A stretch of DNA of 64,000 bases from Tolypeutes matacus (GCA_026826555.1 JAKSZT010054569.1:5247733-5311732), one strand, 5' to 3'; positions 24,641-35,994 are shown, counted from the stretch's first letter. Numbers and translations: made by a program. Notes: generated from the sequence alone by a model not told the origin.

Positions 24641-25370
24641 GAATTACATCCACAAACCAAGAGCAGAGTGTGCACTGATTATACATCTATTCACTCTAAG
24701 CTCCATTCCCACCTTCCAGGCTCTCCCCTGTAACACAGATTAGAAGCTAGCCAGCTACATTCCCAGATCCTCTAGCAAGCCTCTGGTTAGGTTCTGTCAA
24801 TGGGACAAGCTCATGGAGCCTGCAAGGTGGGAGGAAGAAAGGAGACATTCTCTTTCTTGCTTTGGTAGTGCCTCAAGCTGCAGCAGCAGCAAATGAGAGG
24901 CCTCCTTGGAGTCAGCCATGGTGTCAGCAGTGTGAACGAGCCTGAGCTCCTGCTGGATAGCAATGGTGTGGTTCTAACACGGAGCTTCCTGATTTTTGGT
25001 GGCATCCTCTCTTCTATTTTGCTCCTCCAACCCTACCAACATTATAACCAATCCTCTCCATTAAAGTCCTGGGTTTGAAATATGTAGGATGATTGATTTT
25101 TCTGCCTTAAAACGGAATTGGAATGGTATATATAAAAAAGAAACATTTCAGAAACAAAGAGTTCCTCGATATTAAAAATGTGAAAGCAAAAATGAAAAAG
25201 TTGATAGAAAGATTAGACAGTAATGTTGATGAGATCATCAAGAAAGTAGAGCAAATGAAGCAAAAGAAGGAAACCATCAACAGCCTAAGTGCTCAAAATT
25301 TATAGTAAATGATAGCATTGTCATGATGTAAATGACTTATTCTCACGTTACTGTCTAAATGCTATGTGGT
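24641..25370. other. Gene-free AT-rich stretch
   Basis: No exon is visible. 25123-25305 is an A-rich frame with a Lys/Glu-rich coiled-coil look (KAKMKKLIERLDSN), probably decayed ORF1 of an L1 or HAL1. The rest (24660-25080) looks like an old interspersed repeat that I cannot name. Confidence 0.45.
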
Positions 25371-25571
25371 TGGTAGGCGGCTGTGGCTCAATCGGTGGGG
25401 CTCCCGTTTACCATGTGGGGGGCCCCGGGTTCGGTTCCCGGGGCCTCCTGGTGGGGGCGGGCCCGCCTGCACAGCGTGGTTGGCTGACCCGGCGAGCACG
25501 GGCAGTGAGGGGGGGGGTAGATGAATAAATAAATAAAATCTAAAAAAAAATAAAAAATAAAAATAAATAAA
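25371..25571 (+). mobile_element. Short DAS-type SINE
   Basis: It belongs to the same short subfamily as 11573 and 15719, with GGGTTCGGTTCCCGGGG. The tail is (AAAT)-rich. The perfect 15-bp duplication TAAATGCTATGTGGT lies at 25356-25370 and 25572-25586. The intact tail and perfect duplication suggest a young insertion. Confidence 0.96.
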
Positions 25572-25586
25572 TAAATGCTATGTGGT

Positions 25587-27053
25587 GGTGACAGCATGCA
25601 CCCTACCTGACATTTGAGTATGACATACATGTGTACTGGTCAGAACAATTTTAAAGAAGCAGAGTACCAATTTAAAGAAATCCAGGGGAAAAGTATCTTA
25701 ATTAACGACATCCTTGACAAGAACTTTAAATATATTCCACGGATAGATGTGCTTTATTTCAAACGTCTACATAAATATGACAATGGGGAAAAAATTACAG
25801 GTTTCTCAACATTAGTACTTTGTCCTGTCCTTCAGTTTGTCTCTGAATTCAGTTGACTGACACTTTATTAGCAGTAGCTCCCCATCAATAATCATTTTAA
25901 CCATGTACAAAATCTGAAATCTTTGGGTGGCACTTCTCATTTCTCTGGAAATCTTTTTACTTGCTTCCAGTTGTAATAAGGCAATGTTTTTATCTGCTCA
26001 CATTCACTCCATTGGAGGCACAAATGTTGCTCAAATCTCGTTTAAATTTGCAAACATGTAAAATACAAATACAGAACAATGTTAAAATACATAAAAAGTA
26101 TAATCTCTGTATGCTCTAATAACCTTGGTTTTAATTTTTTTTCACTAAAGAATTATTTCTATTACCTCTCCATAATGAGTTATACAAAATTCCAAAGTAT
26201 ACATTATTACACATCTTGATTTACAAATAAGAATAAAATGTTAAGTTCTACAGGTTAGAATTTCTGAGTGATATTAATAGGAATTTCTGGAAGTAACAAA
26301 CATTAAACCTTAAATATTTTCTACTTCAACCTCAATTAAGTTTTTGAAAAGGTATACACTTATACATTTGTTGACAGGCACAGGCCACTGAAGAACTTGA
26401 TATCGCCACTAAAGATGAGATTAATCTGGTGGCTGGAGATTTGCATGCTAGACATGCCAGACCTTTCCATGCAGCAGATTGCAGTAGTCATCTCTTACTT
26501 TTTTTGCCCTATGTTTAAAAAAAAATTAAATATTCACATGGTAAAAATGATAACCAGTACAGAAGGTCTAAAACAAGTAAATGTCCTTTTCTTCATTAAC
26601 CAGCAAATTTGATGTCTTCAAAATCATTAAAACAGCCATATGAATAATTTGTGAACTGAAGTCAACCTTGGAGTCTCTTTATCTGAAAATAATTTTGAAG
26701 TCTTTGGAATTGTGTTGATTGTTTCATCTGTTACCTCTGTTGCAGAGGAAAGCCATGCAATCTTAAATCTTCTTCTTTAAAAAAGAAAAAAAGAGCAAAG
26801 CCACATGGCCACATGCACATACTGCCCAGAGCCAGCTGACTCCAGGCAGCACTCAGACTCCATAGGTCTGGTCATGGCTTTAGAGAGTCTTTGGTATTAT
26901 CTTTGAAATTTTACTAGCACATTTATTCACAATGCATTTTCACAAGAAAAAAATTCTCTTAATCAAAATGGGTCATCTGGTCCTTATAATATGGAGAAGC
27001 TTAAATCTGTCAGAGATTCAGGTTGTCTGGCCATTACTTAATAGAAAAGTATC
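25587..27053. other. AT-rich 3' flank of CENPA
   Basis: No confident gene is visible. A 243-bp open frame (25614-25856, plus) has no recognisable domain. A short frame after an acceptor-like TTGTTGACAG near 26380 is too short to call. The distal end of the CENPA 3' UTR may reach into 26900-27050. Confidence 0.55.
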
Positions 27054-27059
27054 TTTATT
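27054..27059 (-). terminator. Candidate CENPA polyadenylation signal
   Basis: AATAAA on the minus strand (TTTATT on plus) lies about 240 nt after the CENPA stop codon. A second AATAAA lies at 26922-26927. Either could end the mRNA; transcript data would decide. Confidence 0.45.
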
Positions 27060-27297
27060 TAACATTGTACAAAAAGGCCTTAGCCATTGTGTCCCAAGCA
27101 TAAAGTTAAAAACAGGTCCAGCTTTTTCTCAAGAACAAAGAGAAGGCAAGATGACAAGGGACTAAGGATGGAGAAGGGAAAGTTCTTCAGAGAAACTTCA
27201 GCTCCAGCCATGAGAAGTTAGGTGTTTCTTTTTCTTCAAAATTCACTTGCTCTCTGGGTAAGCAGGAAAGGCTTACAGAGACATTAGCTACAGGAAC

Positions 27298-27432
27298 TCA
27301 GCCAAGTCCCTGTTCAATGCCTCGGATCCTTCTGGCCAGTTGCACATCCTTTGGGAAAAGAGTGACGCGGCCAGCATGTATAGAGAGGAGGTAGGCGTCC
27401 TCAAAGAGATGAACTAGAAATGCCTCTGCTGC
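27298..27432 (-). CDS. CENPA: CENPA coding exon 4
   Basis: The acceptor is CTGCCCCCAG|GCAGCAG. It has 44 codons plus stop and encodes the rest of helix 2, helix 3 and the C-terminal tail that CENP-C binds (IEQGLG here, LEEGLG in human). Confidence 0.97.
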   Translation of the reverse strand, partial: AAEAFLVHLFEDAYLLSIHAGRVTLFPKDVQLARRIRGIEQGLG

Positions 27433-30400
27433 CTGGGGGCAGAAAGAGAAATAAAAACATCCACATGGACAAGAGGGCATGGGCTGCTTTTCTGAGACCT
27501 GTTAAATTTAGTCTGGAAGGCTCAAAGGATGGTAGCAAAGATTGTTCACAGAACTAGACTGAATTGTGCCTGGGAATTCTGCAGTCAAACCAAAATGGAG
27601 CCTCCAATTCTTGATGTGTAACTTTATCGCTATTTTCAAGGAGGTAAGATTCAGTGTGTGACACTCCATAGTCACCAAGTTCTGGTGGGCATATGGAATT
27701 GAAGACTGCTTCTTTCTCCCATACTCACCCCTCACCCAATTGTATCTTGGCCACTTCTTACCTCTTGTAGGGCCAACAGGGCCTGGGCTTGCCAATTGAA
27801 GTCCACACCACGAGTGAATATAGTGCATATTTCTCTTACCTATGAAAGAGCAGGGATGGGGAGCAGGGGAATGGGGAAGGGTAGAGGGGAAAAGAGATTC
27901 AAGGAAAGATAGACTTTCCCTATGACTCTCCAATGAATTGTCATTTCCATTATTCCTTCCTGGCCCTTAATCTTAGGACCTAACTCAGTAGCAAGTGTTG
28001 ACTCTTGGGACCTTAGGAACTGGCATATCTCTCATTGGTAGTGAGGGAGGGAAATGAGGGGGCAATCTCCCTGAGTAGGGAAAAGGATCAAAGGGTGAAT
28101 GGATGAGAAGATTCCTAGGTACATAATGAAAGAATCCAGTCTCAAAGGCCCTTGGAGGGCCTAAGTTTTCAGAAGATAGAGTCCCCTCAGGTTAGAGAAG
28201 GGGTCCCAAAGCTATTTAGTAAAGAAATGGCAGGCTCCTCAATGCCTGGGAAATCTAAAGGTGGGCAGTGTGGGGGTTGGTGGGAAGCTCCCTGGAGCTC
28301 ACCAGGAGGCTGAAGGGCCGCTTCCTTATCAATAGATGTGTGCTCTTCTGAAGCTTTTTGATCTCCTTCAGAATCCCATGTCTCCGCAGACCACGTGGAC
28401 GGGAGGAAGTGCCTGACCAAAAGAGTTGGGTCATAAGGTAAAGTGCAGAGGAAAATAGGTGAAACCTTACAGCTTGGCCGAAAGACAGGGAAACTGTCAA
28501 ATCTCTAGATGATAATATGTTCCACAAGATTAGGGATTTTTGTCCATTTTATTCACTTGTTATCTTTAGCACCTAAATAAATATTTGTTGAATGAATGAA
28601 TGATCTTTTGAGGTTTCCCTCTAATGCCAATAATTTCATGAAGTCTTTCCCAAATCCCAAGCCCTTCCAAAGTGATGGGTCACCTCCCTCCTCTGGACCC
28701 CAAAGTACTTTGTGCATTTCTTATATCTTACCCACCTACACTGGAAACTCAGGTATTTTATTTTTATTTTATTATTATTTTTTTTTCCTTTTTAAGAGAT
28801 GGAATGTAATCCTCCCGGCTTGGTTGCAGTTGGCCAAGGTTAATTAGTGACCGAGTCAGGACCTCAGAAGAGACATAGCTCAGCACTAGGCACATGGGTT
28901 ATGTGGCTCCAATCCCAGTTCCAAACAAAAAGAAGACATCATAAAAGCCAAATTCTCTGCTTGAACTATACTGAAACTAAAAATTAAAAACACAAGAAGG
29001 AGAAATGGATGTAGCTCAAGCGATTGGGCTCCCGCCTACCATATAGGCGGTCCAGGGTTGGATTCCCGGGGCCTCCTGGTCAAAGGCAAGCTGGCCCGTG
29101 TGGAGAGCTGGCCTATGCAGGAGTGCTGGCCAGCACGGAGAGCTGGCACAGCCAGATGATGCAACAAAAAGAGACACAGAGGAGAGACAATAAGAGATGC
29201 AGCAGACCAGGGAGCTGAGGTGCCGCAAGAGATTGAGCACCTCTCCCACTCTGGAAGGTCCCAGGATTGGTTCCCAGTGCCACCTAAAGGGAAGACAAGC
29301 AGAGAATAACACACAGAGAACAGACAGCAAGCACAAAACAATGGGGGGGGGGATAGATAAATAAAACTTTAAAAAACTAAACACAAGAATACAGAAACCC
29401 AAATTCTTCTAAATAACTCTTGTGTTAAAGGGGAATCCTAATAGAAATTTAGACAATTTAGAAATGAACCACAATAAAAACCCTACATCTCAAAACTTAT
29501 GATACAACCAAAGTAGTACTAGAGGGAAAAGTACATCCTTAAAATATGTTTGTTAGAAACAAGAACATTAAAAAGATAGCTGATGGGAAGCGGATGTGGC
29601 TCAGGCAGCTGGGTGCCCACCCACCACATTGGCGGTCCCAGGTTTGGTTCCTGGTGCCTCCTAAAGAAGGCGAGCAAGACAGCAAGCTGATGCAACAAGA
29701 TGACACAATAAAGAGATAATAAAACAAGGAAACACAAGGAGAGACACAACAATTGGGATCAGAGGTGGCTCAAGCCATTGGTTGCTTCCCTCCTACATCA
29801 GAGGTCCTGGGTTCGGTTCCCAGTGCCTCCCAAAAAAGAAGATGAGTATACAAGGAACAGACACAGAGAACAGAGAGCAAGGGGGGTGGGGGGAAGAAAG
29901 AAAGAAAGAAAGAAAGAAAAAAAAAAGATAGCTGAGCTAAGCATTCAAGTGTTACAAAGATAACTTAAAACCAAAGGTAAGTAGAACAAAAGAAAAATTA
30001 ATGAAAGAGTAAAACAAAAGAAATATTAAAGATAATAAAATTAATGAAAAAGAGTAAAGCTATAGTTGCTCAAGAGATAAAATTAATGAAAGAGTAAAAC
30101 TATAGTTGCTCAAGAGATGAAACCAAGGACCTTATAAAATGTACAAACCTTTAAGCTGAACAAAGAATAAAGAGAAAAACACATACTGAAGTTAACACTG
30201 TGAAGGGATAAAAATGAATTTCAGAAATGTTACTCAAGGCCCAGACTAGAAAAGAGAACCCACATTGAGTATTTCAATAGAAGGGACTTAATATAACAAA
30301 CTAACCACAAAAGTATTAGAAGAGCTGAGGAGCAAATGGGGGAAGGTGAGGCAATCCAGGGATGGCTTGTGCCTGGCAGCTGCCAGTGGAGAATTCATCC

Positions 30401-33400
30401 CTGAGTGGGGATAAGGAATGTGAGCCAAAGAAACAGAGTAGTGTCCAGGATAATTAGTGACATTTAGGAGAAAGAAAGAAAGATCATACTGAGGAAATAA
30501 ACTACTGGCACCTGTCCCCTTCCCCCACCACTAATCAGCAACCCAGGGTCACTGGAGGCAGCCTTTAGTACATAGATAAAGCAGAAAATGTAAAGATGAG
30601 CACAATTAAAAATCAAACAATTTAAGAATGCTAACACCATGAAAGAAAGGACCAAACTCATCACACAAAATAACCAGTACCAGTGGAATGTGAGGTAATG
30701 GAGAAAAGTGATAGAGACTTTGCGAGAAGTATATGTAATCTTAGAGGGATAGGAGAAGATATGAAATCCATCAACCAAAAACAAGCAGTTATGAAGAGCA
30801 GTCAATTAAAGAGATCATGAAAAGAACTGGGATTTAAAATAAAAAAAAAATCAATATTTGGATTTTGAAATGCTACCATAAAGAGTTTGGATTTAATCAT
30901 AAAGATAATGGGAAGCCATGGAAGAGAGGAGAGTGACCCATTTACATTTTAAAGACCATTACAGCTGCTGAATAAAGAAAGAAATGGAGGCAAGAGTGGA
31001 AGTAGAGTAGTAACTAGGATAGGAGGCTCCTGTAGCAGTTATGGTTAGAGATGCTGGTGGCTGGGACCAGGCTGGTGGGAGTAGAGATGGAGACAAGTGG
31101 ATTGATTAAGATGACAATCTGGAGATAGAATTGCTTGAACTTGCATTTGGATTGGATATGAGGTAAGAGAAAAGGTTGTTCCCCAGTTTTCTAACTTGAG
31201 CAACTGAACGGGTGGTTGTGCCATTTACTGAAATAGGAGAAAACGGGATAAAGACGTTAAAGGGGAGTAATCAAAAGTTCAGTTTTGGATGGGTTAATTT
31301 AATGAAAAGCCAGAGAATGTGTGGTGTCAAGGAAGTCAAGGGAAGAGAATGTTTCAAGGAGAGTGGTCCATTGTGTTAAATACTTAAGAGATAGAGTAAC
31401 TAAAGGACACAAAAGTGTCTACTGAATTTGCTGACAAGCAAGTTGTTGGTGACCCTGACAAGAATAGTTTAAGTGGACTAGAAATAGTGGTAATGGTTAT
31501 GGGGAGTCAGACTGGAATGGGTTGAAGAGTAACTGGGAAGTGAAGAAACAGACACAATGGGGATAAACTTAACAAGTCTGGCTATTAAAAATAGGGTAAC
31601 TATGAAGGAAAGTAGAGAAAAATGGGGAATATGTGGGGTCAAGGAAACACCCCTGTCCTTTTTCTTAAGATCAGAAATACCAGAGCACATTTGTGGAATG
31701 CCAATGTAAGGGGATTGAGTTCAATTTTAAGTGTAGGTGGAAAGGATAATAGAAGGCCCCTGAGAAGACAAGAGGAAGATATGACCAAGAGACAAAGAGT
31801 GGCTTTTGAAAGGAAGGGGGACACTTAGGTTCTCTGTTATGAGAAGATGAGGGGAAGCCAGTCTGAAGGCTTCTATTTTCCTAATGAAGCATGAAACAAG
31901 GTCATTAACAAAGAGTATGTGGGGTGCAATGAACAATCCAAAAAGGAAACCAAGAAAACAATTCCAATTACAATAGTTCTAAAAGAATAAACTAGGAATA
32001 AATTTAACCAAGGATGTAAAAGACTCATACACTGAAAACTACAAAACAATGCTGAAAGAAATTAAAGATGTAAATAAATGAAAAGATATCCCATGTTCAT
32101 AGATTGGAAGACATATTTATATTATTAGGAAATCAATATCACCAAAAAAGATCTACAAATTCAATGCAATCCTGATCAAACTTTCAGCAGTTTTTTTTTT
32201 TTTTTTTTCTTTCCAGAAATGGAAAAGCCAACCCTCAAATTCATATTGAAGGGTGAGTGGCCCTGAATAACCAAAATCATCTTGAAAAAGTACCAAGTTG
32301 GAGGACTCACACTTCCTGATTACTAAATTTACTACAAAGCCACAGTAATCAGTGTGGTAATGGCATTAAGGACAGACCTTTAGACTAATGGAATAGAACT
32401 GAAAGTGCAGAAATAAAACCACAATCTATGGCCAGCTGATTTTTGACAAGGGTGCTAGGTCAACTCAATGGGGGAAGAACAGTCTCTCCAACAAATGGTG
32501 CTGGGAAAACTGGATATCCACATGCAAAAGAATGGAAGTGGACCCTTACCTCATACTATATAGAAAAATTAGCTCTAAACAGACCAACCTAAATATAAGA
32601 GCTAAAACCATAAAACTCCTACAAGAAAACATAGGGGAAAGTCTTCAGGACCTTGAATTAGGCAATGAACACTTAGATATAACACCATAAACATGAGGAA
32701 CAACCAAAAAAAAAAAAAAGAAAAAAAAGAAATTGGACTTCATCAAAATTAAAAACTTTTGTGCAAAGGATATTATCAAGAAAGTGAAAAGACAAAATAC
32801 AGAATGAGAGAAAACATTTGGAAATCATGTAATTGAGAGGGATTTAATATTCAGAATATATAAAGAATTCCTACAATTCAACAACAAAAAGACAAACAAT
32901 CCAATTAAAAAAACTTAAATAGACATTTTTCCAAAGATATACAAGTAGCCAATAAGCATGTGAAAAGATGTTGACCACCCTTAGCCATTAGGGAAATGCA
33001 AATCAAGACTACCCTCTAGGGTGGCTATTATTATTTTTAAATGGAAAATAAAAGTATTGGTGAAGACATGAATATGCAGAGATATAGGAATCCTTGCACA
33101 TTGGTGGGAATGTAAAATGGAGTGGCTGCTGTGGAAAACAGTTTGGCAGTTCTTCAGAAAGTTAAACACAGAATTACCAAATGACCTGGTAATTTTATTT
33201 TGAGGTATATACCCAAAACTGAGGGGAAAAAAAAAAAAAGGACTTGAGCAGAAATTTCTACACCAATGTTCACAGCAGCATAGCTCAACAATAGCCAAAA
33301 GATGGAAGCAATCCTCATGTCCATTAACAGATAAAAGGAAAAACAATATGTGGTATATACATAAAATGGGATATTATTCAGTCATAAAAAGGAATGAAAT

Positions 33401-35208
33401 GCTGATACATGTTACAACATGGAGGAATCTTGAAGACATCATGTTGAGTGAAATAAGCCACACACAAAAGAACAAATACTTTATCAGTTCACTTATATGA
33501 AATACCTAGAATAAGCAAATTCATAGAGGCAGAAAGTAGATTAGTGGGAGCCAGGGGCTGGGGGTAGGGGGTGAGGGGTACAGGAAGGAAGGGAGAGTTA
33601 TTGCTTAATAGATACAGTCTGGTAATGATGCTTTGGTAACAATGGCACAATATTGTCACCTAATTATATACATATAAGTGGCTAAAATGGGAAATTTTGT
33701 GTTGCATATAGGTTACTACAATAAAAAATTTAAAAAAAGAAAAGTGAGTGGGGGAACTGGAGTGGTAGGAAGTCTAGGGTAGAAGATAGAGATATGGAAT
33801 AGTCTTTGAAGAGAATGAAGAACAAGATTACCAGACATAGAGCTGTAATATAAAAATTAGAATTATGTTGTAATTAATTTCTATTATATTTGAATCATTA
33901 CTTACATTTATAAATGTTTGTTGCTATACTATTTTAAAAAATTGATTATATTAAATCTAACCTGGACTTACATTCACTCTTAAAATTTGTTCTTTCTTTC
34001 AAAAATAAAATCAATTGGACATAGAAAAAAAAAAGATTACCAGACAAGTATTTCGATTTAGCCAGGAGTTGAAGGATGTAACAGCAAACATTATCATAAC
34101 ATCCTTCATCATTCCTGTTAAAATTAGGAAGAAGTCAGAGATGGCTAAGGCACTGCTTTTATTTCAATACTAGTCCCAGGACTAGTATAAAATACAATAA
34201 GAAAAAGAAATAAAATGTATAAAACCTAAAAAGGAAGAGTCAAAAGTCATGATTTGCAGATAATATAAGGCTCCACTTAAAAATTTCAGTAGAACCAACT
34301 AAAAGACGTGAGAATTCAGAAAGCTGGCTGGATGCAAAGGTTAAACTCGTTTTAGTTACGAAAAAAAAATCCCATTCACAACTGCAGAATCTCTATATAA
34401 CCTATAACACTTCTTTCCCCGCTGCTCTTCACTACCGTAACAAGAATCAGAAGTTAAGTACAGCAGTTGTTGCCGTGATGTACACCCGTCCAGCCATCTA
34501 CAGGTAGAAACTGAGTACAACAAACTCGGTTCTTCTGTCCCGGGACACACTTCCGGAAGGGAATAGGATGAGAGCACTCACTGTTCTTCCAGCTGGAAGG
34601 CCTTGACTTAAGGCCCAACACTGCCACTCAATTTAGGGAAAAAACCTGGAAAGATACCTTCTAAGAGTAGATAGAAATTGGTACAAAAAGCAGCCAACAC
34701 TTCTGCAATTGGGAAAATAAAATTTAAAAAGCACAAACACACACACACACAAAATCCTGAATTTGCCGGAACAAGTTGTGTGACCTTGTGCTTCCGGGCC
34801 TGTGTGAGCCTCAGTTTACCTACCATGCAAAATGGGGACACTATAAATTTGCGATAAGGCACGTAAGGAGCTTAAACCCCATGGCTAGTTAGTGCTCGGC
34901 GCTCAATACCCAGCAGCAGGAACAAAATACAGACTTGCTATTAGGGGCCGGGTGCCCCGGTGCCCCAGGCCGGTCCTCTCCGCTTTCCAGAACCGCCTTC
35001 CCCGGGCGGAGCCCCGAGCAGGTGCCGGGGCTGGACACGGCCGCTGGGCTCCGCGTCGGGCCCTCCCCACGCTCGGCCCCGGCAGACACGTCTCGTCCCC
35101 GCTCGGCGTCACCCGCTTACCTGAGGAGACGCCCCGCCGCGGGGTGCCGGGCGTCGCGGGCCGCCTCTCGGGGACTTCGGGCTTGCGTCTCCGGCGGCGC
35201 GGGCCCAT
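27298..35208 (-). CDS. CENPA: CENPA, histone H3-like centromeric protein A (4 coding exons)
   Basis: CENP-A replaces histone H3 in centromeric nucleosomes and marks where the kinetochore forms. HJURP deposits it, and CENP-C and CENP-N read it. The coding exons are 35121-35208, 28303-28412, 27762-27839 and 27298-27432. Joined, they encode 136 residues; human has 140. All introns are GT-AG and the phases match. The basic N-tail opens [11 protein letters not shown]. The histone fold holds the CENP-A targeting domain: loop L1 with the FTRGVDF motif (Arg-Gly kept) and helix 2 from [12 protein letters not shown] through [27 protein letters not shown] precedes the tail IEQGLG. The start at 35208 has a good Kozak context (GACGCCATGG). 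An in-frame ATG at 35283 lies above the CHR site and is probably not transcribed. The tail differs from human at position 7 (Arg for Ser). Identification rests on my memory of the human protein. Confidence 0.97.
27762..27839 (-). CDS. CENPA: CENPA coding exon 3
   Basis: It has 26 complete codons (phase 0 at both ends). The acceptor is TTTCATAG|GTAAGAG and the donor GAG|GTAAGA. It encodes helix 1, loop L1 and the start of helix 2, the heart of the centromere-targeting domain. The segment EICTIF replaces human EICVKF. Confidence 0.96.
28303..28412 (-). CDS. CENPA: CENPA coding exon 2
   Basis: The acceptor is TTTTGGTCAG|GC and the donor CTG|GTGAGC. It encodes the end of the tail and the alpha-N region ([17 protein letters not shown]). 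The Ser of PFS (human Ser68) is kept. The next residue is Leu where human has Arg. Confidence 0.96.
28515..28700 (+). repeat. L2/MIR-type 3' end
   Basis: 'TATCTTTAGCACCTAAATAAATATTTGTTGAATGAATGAATG' (28561-28602) is the typical end of an ancient L2 or MIR element. It lies in CENPA intron 1. Confidence 0.55.
28999..29378 (+). mobile_element. DAS-type SINE, dimeric
   Basis: The full two-monomer form has the GGGGGGGATAGATAAATAAAA tail. The perfect duplication AAACACAAGAA lies at 28988-28998 and 29379-29389. It lies in CENPA intron 1. Confidence 0.95.
29400..30230 (+). mobile_element. Decayed L1 ORF2 linker fragment
   Basis: 'AAAGTAGTACTAGAGGGAAA' and the following Lys-rich sequence correspond to the L1 ORF2 stretch between endonuclease and RT. 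It is split by the SINE at 29584. A 42-bp tandem duplication lies at 30035-30116. Confidence 0.6.
29584..29922 (+). mobile_element. DAS-type SINE, dimeric
   Basis: Two monomers end in a (GAAA)n and A tail. The perfect 13-bp duplication AAAAGATAGCTGA lies at 29571-29583 and 29923-29935. Confidence 0.95.
30860..31940 (+). repeat. Long ancient interspersed repeat, family not assigned
   Basis: Phrases such as GGAAGCCATGGAAGAGAGGA, TGGGACCAGGCTGGTGGGAG and TGTGCCATTTACTGAAATAG are those of a long, old mammalian repeat. It resumes after the L1 at about 33750 and recurs at 37870-38410. No coding frame survives. Confidence 0.5.
31945..33745 (+). mobile_element. Old L1, ORF2 3' half and 3' UTR
   Basis: From 'AGGAATAAATTTAACCAAGG' it follows ORF2 through the 'CTTGAATTAGGCAATGAA' region to 'GGAATGAAATGCTGATACATG', ending in an A-rich tail near 33720-33745. 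The frames are decayed. It is inserted into the ancient repeat in CENPA intron 1. Confidence 0.88.
33746..34757. other. Intron 1 of CENPA, remaining part
   Basis: The first part is the likely continuation of the ancient repeat split by the L1. 34360-34620 looks single-copy. No exon is visible; the 34356-34577 minus frame has no recognised homology. Confidence 0.5.
34758..34860 (+). repeat. MIR SINE remnant
   Basis: It carries the MIR core phrase 'GTTGTGTGACCTTGTGC...GAGCCTCAGTTTACC...GCAAAATGGGGACA'. It lies in CENPA intron 1 near the CpG island. Confidence 0.75.
35121..35208 (-). CDS. CENPA: CENPA coding exon 1
   Basis: It covers 29 codons plus one base, from ATG at 35208-35206 to TCAG|GTAAGC. 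It encodes the Arg/Pro-rich N-terminal tail and is GC-rich, within the CpG island. The leftover G joins GC of exon 2 to make Gly. Confidence 0.96.
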
Positions 35209-35256
35209 GGCGTCCGAGCGCCCCGGCTCGCTCCGGGACTTCACCGTCCGCGTTCT

Positions 35257-35345
35257 TTCAAACGCAGGGCCGGCGAGTCCCATTGGCTGCTACGACTGTG
35301 GGGAGGACCAATGAGGGCCCAGGCCGGAAGGGGCGGGGCGACGGC
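35257..35345 (-). promoter_or_regulatory. CENPA core promoter: two CCAAT boxes and a CHR-like site
   Basis: Reading toward the gene on the minus strand, GC boxes (about 35331-35340) come first. They are followed by ATTGG (35312-35308), then CCAAT (35286-35282), then TTTGAA (35262-35257) about 50 nt above the ATG. Paired CCAAT boxes with a downstream TTTGAA are known from G2/M genes bound by NF-Y and by the DREAM/MMB complexes. CENPA transcription peaks in G2, which fits. The start of transcription is inferred, not seen. Confidence 0.7.
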
Positions 35346-35599
35346 GCCTCCCTCCAAAGGGCCCTCGGGGAAGCGGGAGGAGGCGGGGCTTTGCTGCCTC
35401 GGGGCGTGGGAGGAGAGACGCTGCTCTGCGGCGTGCCAGCGTGCCGGCGGGCGAGAGCGGGAAAAGGCTCTGAGGAGGTAGGTGAGGAGGCCGGGGCGCG
35501 CCTTTCTCGCCATATAAATCACCTCCCGCAAACATTTTATGTTTTGCCTGATCTACCGCGCGAGGTGGCTTTTAAAGATGAGGAAACTGAGGCCCATTA

Positions 35600-35994
35600 G
35601 GGAACGTGGCCACCCCACGTGGCGCCTGTGACACTCCCGGGGACATCCCACTAATATGCATGAACTCGATTGCTCGGGAGGACAGCCAGACCCGGCGGGG
35701 TCCAGGCAGGGCAGGCCTCGTCCCTTTTCTTGGAGCACACTCTCCATCCAGCCTGGCCATGGGATTGTCCCAAGGAAGCGAGCCACCTCCCTGTCTGGTG
35801 GGGATAATATGAATTCAGTTCATATGTCTGGGTGGTTAAAATAAAGGGGGTTCTAATTTTCTGCAGTTGCCAAATGTTCTACAGTGACCGTGTACTGCAA
35901 TCCAGGAAAATATTAGTTAAGAAATCAGTGATTTCAGTTGACCCATTACGCAGAGCTGCTCTGTGAGAGGCACGTAGTTCTGTTAACCATGTTT
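35600..35994. other. CENPA upstream flank
   Basis: Single-copy sequence with a short reverse MIR-like phrase (GATGAGGAAACTGAGGCCC, 35576-35594) just before it. No gene is visible. Confidence 0.5.

Larger units (their letters stand above)
34930..35520. promoter_or_regulatory. CpG island over CENPA exon 1
   Basis: The stretch is GC-rich and dense in CpG, in contrast to the AT-rich flanks. It covers exon 1, the promoter and the start of intron 1. Long open frames on both strands here follow from the base composition and are not genes. Confidence 0.85.

Noticed and set aside
25614..25856. 80-codon plus-strand frame next to a SINE
   Set aside because: No known family is recognised and the composition is like the surrounding AT-rich DNA. 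It may be an old repeat frame.
26376..26517. Small frame after an acceptor-like TTGTTGACAG reading AQATEELDIATKDEINL...
   Set aside because: It is 46 codons long with no recognised homology, no start and no linked exon.
35206..35283. Upstream in-frame ATG (35283) as the CENPA start
   Set aside because: It lies within the CCAAT box, upstream of the CHR site, and adds residues unlike any CENP-A. The ATG at 35208 matches the known N-terminus.
34892..35600. Long open frames on both strands in the CENPA CpG island
   Set aside because: They follow from high GC and few stops. Only the minus-strand frame with [11 protein letters not shown] has homology and a matching donor site.
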